A DNA stretch of 64,000 nucleotides from Steinernema hermaphroditum. Lineage: Eukaryota > Nematoda > Chromadorea > Rhabditida > Steinernematidae. The notes beneath the pieces were generated by a model that was given only the letters and a program-made list of their open reading frames with translations, was not told the origin of the DNA and searched no databases. The position numbers and the translations under genes are program-made. The stretch spans positions 15,190,001 to 15,254,000 of the forward strand of contig CM059622.1 in NCBI GenBank assembly GCA_030435675.1, given 5' to 3'. The number at the start of each line of letters is the position of its first letter. Position 1 is the first letter of the stretch. This document shows, one piece after another, positions 57,190 through 64,000 of the stretch.

Positions 57190-60100
57190 ATGGCTTCCGA
57201 CCTCAGCGGCGTCGGTCTGAGCAGCTTCACGCTTACCTTCGAGGAGGTCCTCGAGAAAATCGTCGAAGATTTCTCACTACACGACGTTCCAAAACGGAGC
57301 GTTCGCGCCATTGCCGCCAAGCAATCAAACATAGTCGCCAGTCTTCCGAATCGCCCGCGCTTCAGGTTAGATATCTTCCTTTTTAGCTCGATTTGTGGTG
57401 TATTTCAGTAAATCCCTAGTAGATACGTCGGAAAAATGCAAGAAGATTTCTGAAGATTTGGCCAATATCATCAGCCAGCCTCATATTCAAGCTCTATTCT
57501 CTGCCTACGACGACGTCGTTCGATGTGCGTATTCACCGAGGCTTCCAGAGATTCCTTTCGAGGTTGGTCTAACCGAATGATGTACTATTTGTGATGGAAT
57601 TCGATAGAGCTGGAGAGCGGTGTGATTCCAACACTAACATCAAAACATCACGAGGAGAGCTTTGTTTTGGCTGCAGATTTTTGCATAACGGGTTTTAGTC
57701 ACTGGATGCCGGAAGTGAACTTTATGTTTTGCCATCTGATTAGATCGATATTGGTGTTCCGGCCTTACTGAATGCTGTACGCCAAACAATTCCCTAAAGA
57801 ACCTAAAGAGTCAACCCGTGTACGCCTTTCACACATGTCTTCCTCTCTAGTTAGAAACTTTAGGATAGCTATATGCTACAATAGGTTGTCCTTTCACCAG
57901 CAAGGGAAGGCTTCTAAGTGCCAAACGCGGACTTAAATGTATTGAAGTTGATGAAGGCCGGGCTGGGAAGTCGAACATACTTCACCTCGCCTACCCTGAA
58001 TCATGTCTTGCTGATCAAAGGTTCCCTATACATAGATATTTCGACTCCCCAGACCGGCCTCTATTCACACCACTTTATTTAACTCTGATCCGTGCCTGGC
58101 ACGTGGAAGCCTTCCCTTTTCAGAAAAATGTTCGAATTCGGATTAGACCTTCAAAATTAACCGACAACGAACGATATACCTGGTTAATATAAGTATGCAG
58201 CAATATGCAGCATCAGCTCTGTCCAAGAATTGTGCACATAATGAATTTCGTTTTTTAAGTTTTATTTTTTATTCATTATAAACACCAAACAGATACAACA
58301 CGTACTAATTTCGGGATCTCTTTCTGGGAAGGGTTTCCGAGCCGAGTTCTGGGGGTTTTGTGCGCTTTGTCGGCTTCGATGACCTCGTCGGTGGCGTAGT
58401 TTGGCTTGGGGATTGGTTAGGGGTTGGGCCACAGGGCTGAGAGGAAAGAGAAGCAGAAGGGTGTTTTCGGGGGCGACCGGGATGTTTGGCGCCAGACGCT
58501 TCTAATTCGTGAAGACGCTGGGATGAGGAACTGGACTGAGCGTTTTGGCTAGGGGAGATAGGAGAGCTTGAGGAGTCTATCAAAGGTTGAGGTGAGGAAG
58601 ACACAATTTCCGAGGCGTCAACATCGCCATAAACAGCAAACAAGGTGTCATCCTCACCGTCGCCTTCACTCAGGGGGTCCTCCATTTGTCGTCGGAGTTC
58701 TATAAGAAAATACTCGAAAATTCTGTCGCGGTTGTGGAATCGCCTGAACGCGTACTCAAACAAGTATGACTCAAAGCTATTTTCTGAAGTACCCCTGAGG
58801 TGGCGCATCCCGGACTTGATCGCTCCCCACGTTGCCTCAATTGCCTGAGTGTCGGGGTCCACAAAGTGGAGTCGGTGGTCAACCCACTGTCTCGTATATT
58901 CCTTGTCGAGTTCCTCAACCCGCCCATACGCCCTCCAGCCGTCAGAGGTAACGATGGTTCCCCTAGCGCAATTCCGCCTGATTATGGGGAGAAGTGTGCT
59001 TGCCGTTCGGTCTTTCACCTCAAATGCTCTAACTTCGCCAGTTGCCCTATCGGTAAGCCCGAACACCCAACCGGACTCATGCCCAACCTTACGGCCCCGG
59101 TGGTGTTTGGGTCGGCAAAAATGACTTTCGTCGATTTCCACGACCACACCGTCGCCACCCATTTCATGCGTACGTTGCCTCCATCGTAGCCATCGTCTGC
59201 ATACTCCTCGGAAGCGATTGTAGGCGGAGAACAGGATGTTGACTGAATGGCCTGTTTCCAGTGCAGCGTCTGCCAAACGTGTGGTCGGATTCATTGACCA
59301 AAAGTGCAGAATTCGAAGCCAGTCGTTCAGAGCAACGTTTGAATCGGAGAAGAAGGATCCCGTTCGAACAGAAATCCTCGAATTTACGGACTTCCTCGCG
59401 CAACCGTTGCATCTCCACTAAAGTACAGCGAATAAGACAGACGGCACATGTCATGGTCATTACAATGTGTTTGTCGCCGCGCCCTGGAAGCTTGTTGAGC
59501 GTGTACACTCCGTTACATTCAATCTTCTCACACGTTTGCTCGTTCTTTAAAACACCGTGATACGCTAGGAAGTTCAGCGTCTTCCGGGTTCCTTCGGCTG
59601 TTGAGTCTCCAATGATTATGTCGAGGCGCGCAGTATTGATCGGAGGAGAGTCGAGGAGAGCTGCGAAAGGAGCAACTTCTTGTACAAGCTTCGTATCCGA
59701 TTGGATAGGGCGACCACGCCTTCCCCGTTGGCTAATAACGATTAGCACACGATTAGGACCCTCCGCAAATGACAACTTACAAGCTTTCAGTAGTTGCACT
59801 AACAGCGCTCCAAACGCCGACAACGTGCATATCGACCACTTGAAATTCAGGAAACGAGCACCGACCTCCAAAGACACGACGGCGGGAGCCCTTATGGATT
59901 ATGTGCACACGAAATTAATTATGTGCACACGGAATTCATTATGTGCACACGGAATTCATTATGTGCACACGGAATTCATTATGTGCACAATTCTTGGACC
60001 ACAGCCTCTGTCTGTTTGACTGTGCGTTTTTCCGTGAGCACGGGGAAAACACCTACACAAACTAAGGAACACAAACTAACAAGGACCCCAGGGGAACCGA

Positions 60101-62051
60101 ACCCGGCACCTGCCGCTTACAAACGGAGCACGTTCGCAATGAGCCACACAGACGGGTAAGATCCTATGAGATCCTGCCCATATACCTTTGGGCATTGCGT
60201 TTCTTTACAATTTTTGAGTGATTTTTAGCCTTTATCTCAGCACCAATCTTGCCGCCCGCAGGGCTATTGGTGTCCTCATGTGAAAGGCCGTCAAGCCTTG
60301 GCGATTGGCTCTCAGAAAGAGGCTAAAAATCAAGGCTTTTAATACCTAGAGGGTGCGAATTCGCGCGCAGTCGCGTTTATTGCTTTATGAAACATCAAGA
60401 ACGGCAATGGTTCCCCAATAAGCCTCTTTCCATTTTATTTCACCGTTACCTAGGTCGACGACGACGAAGGCATAGCCGTGAAGATCGTCCGTCTCGTCAA
60501 GACCACCGAGCCTTTGGGAGCGACCATCAAATGCCTCCCCGATGGAGTAGTCCGCATCGCTCGGGTCATCGCCGGCGGTGTCGCCGACCGCTCTGCTTCC
60601 ATTCACGTAGGCGACCACGTCCTAGAGGTGAACGGAGTCACCGTGGCCGGGATGTCACCTTCCGAGATTGTCGATATTCTCAATCGAGACGGCGACACCG
60701 TTGTCTTCAAACTCGTTCCGGCACGGACTCAAATCGTATCTGATGAGAGCTTTCAGCAGCACACGCACGTCCGCGCTCTGGTAACTTTAGATCTGACCAT
60801 GACGTTTTCCATCTTTTACTCTAGAAAGACTATGATGGAACGTTGGATTCAATGCATCCCTGTCCAGAAGCAGCGCTGTCGTTCCGAAGGGGCGACATTT
60901 TGGAGATTCTCGTTTCCGATGAAGTCCACTGGTATCAGGCCCGCTGTTTGGGCAATGGATCGCTGGCGAATGGAGAAGTGGAGTCAGTGCAGTCGCCGAC
61001 AGGTTTGTTGTTATTAAGCTGAAAATGAGAGCAATTATGTGCTGATGTAAGCTGATACCGAACTCTAGATTTCGTTCAGCATCTCAACTTTTAACATCGC
61101 AAATAAGATCTTATTTTGTAGCCAAGACGGGCTCTGATTTTCGATGACCCCTTAGCAAATTCGGCATAAAGCCATTGTGATGTGATGCCGAATTTCAGGC
61201 GTTGGAGTCTTTCGCGTCGGCCTGATGCCATCAGAACTCCTGCAGCGAAAACGGCACCCAAAAAAAGACGGCGTCCCCGACTCGGCTTGGTACGAACCCG
61301 TCTGCCGATGGAATCCTCGTTCCAACATCATTCGTCCCGTCGTCCTCGTCGGCGCTACTGGGGTGGGACGAAGCGAGCTACGTCGGCGACTTCTCAACGC
61401 GTTCCCGCAGAAATATTCCTGCACCGTGCCACACACAAGTCGGTCGCCTCGACCGAATGAGGTGGACGGGGTGGACTACCACTTCGCGTCGAGAACGCAG
61501 ATGGAGACGTGGATTCGGGAAGGCCGATGCCTGGAATATGGTGAATACCGTGGCAACATATACGGCACATTGACGAACTCGGTCACTTCTATCCTTGACG
61601 CCGGTCAGGTCCCTCTGCTCAGTCCACATCCGTTCGCTTTGCAAGTGCTGCGGACAAAGCAGTTCTTGCCTATTGTGATCTTCGTCAAAGCGCCTGAACT
61701 TCGAATCTTCAAGGTAGTCGTCGAAGCAGATTAATGACAGAGTCAAGTCATTGTTTCTAGGAAACACGATCAGTCCAGGATCCGGCCATGAAGTCGGCCG
61801 ATCCACAAAAAGAGCTGAGTAACGAGGAGATCAATGAAATGATTAGAAATTCGGAGCAGTTGGAGAGAACCTATGGACACATGTTTGACGCTCAAGTGCT
61901 TAATGACCATCTCGACCACTGCTTCAACAAGTAGAGCGCCGAGTGATATTTCATCCTCAATATACTCAATTTCAGGCTCTGCCGCTTACTGCGACGCTTT
62001 GAAACTCGTCCATCATGGATTCCGGTCAAGTGGACCGACGAGTTCAACTAG
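57190..62051 (+). CDS. p55/MPP-type MAGUK scaffold (L27-like, PDZ, SH3, GUK)
   Basis: Seven exons with consistent phases: 57190-57365, 57409-57562, 60454-60780, 60825-61002, 61199-61713, 61761-61930, 61976-62051; 531 residues. Residues 1-110 resemble L27 regions (helical, LANIISQPHIQALFSAYDDV). The PDZ is at about 119-200 (EPLGATIK loop, HVGDHVLEVNG), SH3 at about 215-285 (RRGDILEILVSDEVHWYQAR), and GUK at about 325-525 (VLVGATGVGRSEL loop without the catalytic Lys pattern, VDYHF, EYGEYRGNIYGT) ending SWIPVKW. The PDZ is most like vertebrate MPP3/MPP7. Such proteins are submembrane scaffolds at junctions and polarity complexes; the GUK fold is a protein-binding module. Intron 2 (2.9 kb) contains a Merlin transposon. 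Confidence 0.9.
58305..59877 (-). CDS. Merlin/ISXO2-like transposase
   Basis: Exons 59464-59877 and 58305-59417, joined across a 46-bp GTAATG..TTTAG intron in phase 0, give 508 residues. The join restores a zinc-ribbon-like end (HIWRCNGC). The DDE core then follows: EIDESHF, VTSDGWRAYG and IEATWGAIKSGMRHLRG carry the expected Asp, Asp and Glu, and ESYLFEYAFRRF follows. A Ser/Pro-rich tail contains an AT-hook-like PGRPRKHP. No stop or frameshift interrupts it, so it may be active. The start Met at 59877 is uncertain because the first 80 residues look unusual. Confidence 0.8.
59895..59995. repeat. 20-bp minisatellite inside the Merlin right end
   Basis: About four and a half tandem units of TTATGTGCACACGGAATTCA, the last running into the terminal repeat. 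The unit derives from the terminal inverted repeat, so the subterminal repeats may be extra transposase-binding sites. Confidence 0.85.
60082..60380 (-). repeat. R1 repeat with tRNA-like end, in MAGUK intron 2
   Basis: On the minus strand: GCGCGCGAATTCGCACCCTC, later CCTGCGGGCGGCAAGATTGG, AAAAATCACTCAAAAATTG, then GTCTGTGTGGCTCATTGCGA with an A-box-like region, an anticodon-arm-like TTTGTAA loop, and GGGTTCGGTTCCC near 60090-60110. The tRNA-like part (60082-60155) is the most complete in the window but its stems do not all pair. Confidence 0.65.
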
Positions 62052-62420
62052 CCCGCTTTACTGGCTCCAGCAGATCTCTGCAACGTGCCAATTCGCTACT
62101 GCCATTCTTCTTCATGACACTCCCCGACAATGACGCTTTATACTGCACTCCTTTCCATTTCCGACCTCATAACTTATTGCTTCATGACTGATCCGCTAAT
62201 ATCTGTAAATATTTTGAAAAAGTGCGGTTCTGAGATCTGCAATGGCGAGCGACCTAGGTGGAAGGCGCGGGTGATACGGGCGGCGGTGGCGGTGGTATTC
62301 TTGGTCTGCTACCACGAGAAAATTTAATATAAATTACCAGTTTGCGTAGGGCATAATAGGGCTAATTGATAAAACATTAAGGTGGTAATTAATGGGCATA
62401 CTTGTTCAGCTAAAACGAAT

Positions 62421-62493
62421 TGATCCTGGCCGGGTTCGAACCGACGACCTTCTGCGTGTAAAGCAGACGTGATAACCACTACACCACAGGACC
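62421..62493 (-). tRNA. tRNA-Val (TAC)
   Basis: The reverse complement starts GGTCCTGTGGTGTAGTGGTT, has anticodon loop TTTACAC (anticodon TAC) on a fully paired CTGC/GCAG-type stem and T arm GGTTCGAACC, and the acceptor GGTCCTG pairs with CAGGATC with one G-T wobble. The T-stem has one G-T pair. Probably functional. Confidence 0.88.
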
Positions 62494-62549
62494 AGATGAA
62501 GGCTCCGCACAGTAATCTGGGTTATGGCAGGCGAGTATTTTTGTTACAG

Positions 62550-62640
62550 TAGGTTCTGCGGTGTGATTTTGTCTTTCTGTGCATGCATACGACATCTCGC
62601 AAGGCGCAAGCCTCGGATACGAGAAGATCAACTCGGTAAG
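62550..62640 (+). repeat. R2 retroposon fragment (copy e)
   Basis: Only the 3-prime end is present: CATCTCGCAAGGCGCAAGCC followed by GGATACGAGAAGATCAACTC. No target duplication was found. Confidence 0.6.
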
Positions 62641-62839
62641 GTTTTAATAGATTTTGATTCCAACAAAACAAACAACAAACAAAACTGCTCAAAGACATAT
62701 TTCTAAATGCATTATAGAATCTTGGCAACCTATATTGAGGAAAGACCCGTGAAGTTCATCTCTATCAACAATCTATCGTTAAAACGACGGAGAGAATGGG
62801 ATGTAACACATTGTATTCTTGTTGACATCACAAAGCAAA

Positions 62840-63848
62840 CTAAACAGTTGAAGCAACGGACACCGTTTTCGATCTTCGCAGACGCCGCAACCCCATCAGC
62901 AACGTGTCTCTGTAAGGCCTGACAAGAAAAATCGTCGCAGTAACATTCAGGAGACCCTGCCAGATGCAGGCGACAAAGATCAAGCGAAAGAGGACTTCAA
63001 CGTGATCTACGTTTGCCAATACACCGTAAGCAGCGACAAAAATCGGGCCTCCTCCAAGTACTGTAGGTATCAAAACAGAGATGACTAGCGTGATAGTGAG
63101 CATCCTCTGCATCTCCTTTGTTTTCTGGCTCATGATATTAATTTGCGACTTCATCGTCCATAGAACTCGACATATGAAGAAATAGTCAAGTAGTAAAGAA
63201 GCCGTGGAATAGACTACACCCAGCGCTAGCCAGGGTTTAATCTGGTAGCCAAAGCATATAGTAATCTGTTTTTCTTGTGGAATGGCGCGCTCCTGAAACA
63301 TTCCGATAAGCGGTCAGAACGTATTCGTAGACAAAACTAATAGGAAGCAACCTCACCTCTACGTACAAAATCAGTGCCATAACATAAACTGCAGTTAATA
63401 TCACTGCAGTAGCAACTATAAAGCCTACGTTGACCGCTTTCTGCCAGGAGGGGTACAGCGAGTAGGCCGACTTAGGGTGGCACACTTGACAATATCGACA
63501 GAGAAATGAAAGAAACACGGCATTGATGACGCCGACAACGGCGAAAAGAATAAAAAAGATTTCGAAGTAAGCCGTTATTTGACCGAACGCTATAATTAAT
63601 CCGGTAAAGTTGATACATATCAAGTTAGCCACGAAAGTCACTTCGAGTCCGCTGAGCACTCCTACACAGAAGATGGCTATCTGGTAGCAGCTGTTCAAGT
63701 AAAAGAAGGGTAACTTGAAAGCCCTGATTGTAAGAGGTGTTTTGAAGAGAATGACGTATGATCCAAAGATCGATATGGGAAAGAAGAGCGCCGTGCTGGT
63801 TACAATCAGAATATGGTGGGGTTCGTATGAATAGAAGTCCGTTAGCAT
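62840..63848 (-). CDS. Nematode 7TM chemoreceptor (Str superfamily, srh/sri-like), second copy
   Basis: Exons 63357-63848 and 62840-63292 with a phase-0 intron of 64 bp; 314 residues. Seven hydrophobic segments; FKTPLTIRAFK after TM1, CRYCQVCHPKSAY at the end of TM3, KTKEMQRMLTITLVISVLIP at TM6 and a final VRPYRD. It is paralogous to the receptor at 25520-26515, with the intron at the equivalent site after TM5. The ATG chosen at 63848 gives MLTDFYSYEP, in keeping with a short extracellular N-terminus. Likely chemosensory GPCR. Confidence 0.85.
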
Positions 63849-64000
63849 GCCCAATAGAATCTGACTGGGTTAAAGGTACAAGCCGTCAACAGAGAGTGTT
63901 TTGCTGGCTGATTGAGAACACCTGCTGGCTGATTATAATGAAGCGGCGGCCAAAGACATGATTTACGCGAATCGGGTGAACTCCGTCGTATCAAAAAAGT

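Larger units (their letters stand above)
58220..60000 (-). mobile_element. Merlin (ISXO2-like) DNA transposon in a MAGUK intron
   Basis: Ends carry inverted repeats: GTCCAAGAATTGTGCACATA at 58221 and its reverse complement finishing CAATTCTTGGAC at about 59999, extending on to ATAATGAATTYCG. The body encodes an uninterrupted two-exon transposase. The expected 8-9 bp target duplication is not clear (flanks ATCAGCTC and ACAGCCTC are similar, not identical). It is inserted antisense to the host gene, between the L27 and PDZ exons. Confidence 0.8.

Noticed and set aside
60082..60155. tRNA-Thr (TGT) gene
   Set aside because: It has A- and B-box-like motifs and a TTTGTAA loop, but acceptor and anticodon stems do not pair properly and it belongs to the R1 repeat family.
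1..64000. CRISPR arrays, bacterial operons or prophage
   Set aside because: Spliced genes, nuclear-type tRNAs and nematode families throughout; no direct-repeat/spacer array of CRISPR type.

Overview
The window is nuclear DNA of a nematode. The evidence is an exon-by-exon readable MEX-3 ortholog, nematode-type 7TM chemoreceptors with short introns, divergently paired hsp-16-like small heat-shock genes, introns of about 45-55 bp, splice-acceptor signals directly 5' of start codons, and lineage-specific secreted and Leu/Cys-type protein families. The exact genus cannot be fixed from sequence alone; a clade IV or V nematode such as a Steinernema relative is my guess.

Layout. 1-18240 holds no gene I can support. 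It is a long non-coding stretch with GC-rich islands about every 2-2.5 kb, several degenerate tandem duplications and one fold-back element, and it ends at the 5-prime end of mex-3 (18241-21787, + strand). 21788-25519 is the mex-3 3-prime region and gene-poor DNA. 25520-26515 is a chemoreceptor gene. 26700-29620 is repeat-rich. 29666-30912 is the first of four divergent pairs of a small secreted Ser/Gly/Leu-rich protein family. 31363-36828 carries a 4-TM protein, a 62-residue membrane protein, a stand-alone TAZ2 zinc-finger protein and an unrecognised 342-residue protein. 36957-42391 is a heat-shock/tRNA block: a tRNA Asp-Glu pair, a two-TM protein gene, its paralog fused to an alpha-crystallin domain, a divergent pair of canonical small HSPs sharing a promoter with heat-shock elements, two tRNA-Gly genes and a second tRNA Asp-Glu pair. 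42839-45946 has a small membrane-protein exon and a second type of 7TM receptor. 46396-47719 is a dead mariner. 48250-50640 is repeats. 50707-56903 carries the other three pairs of the secreted family, with an unrelated 264-residue gene between. 57190-62051 is a seven-exon p55/MPP-type MAGUK gene (L27-like, PDZ, SH3, GUK) whose 2.9-kb second intron hosts an apparently intact Merlin (ISXO2-like) DNA transposon. A tRNA-Val gene and a second chemoreceptor, paralogous to the first, close the window.

Themes. Most of the right half is built by local duplication: secreted-gene pairs, Asp-Glu tRNA pairs, small HSPs and chemoreceptors. Two retroposed repeat families are visible. R2 has 10-11 bp target-site duplications and an (ACTCGTAA)-like tail; R1 has a tRNA-like pol III box region. 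The observation most worth following is the open reading frame at 38541-39317, in which a two-TM protein has acquired an alpha-crystallin domain and 3-prime UTR from a neighbouring small HSP gene, predicting a membrane-anchored small heat-shock protein.
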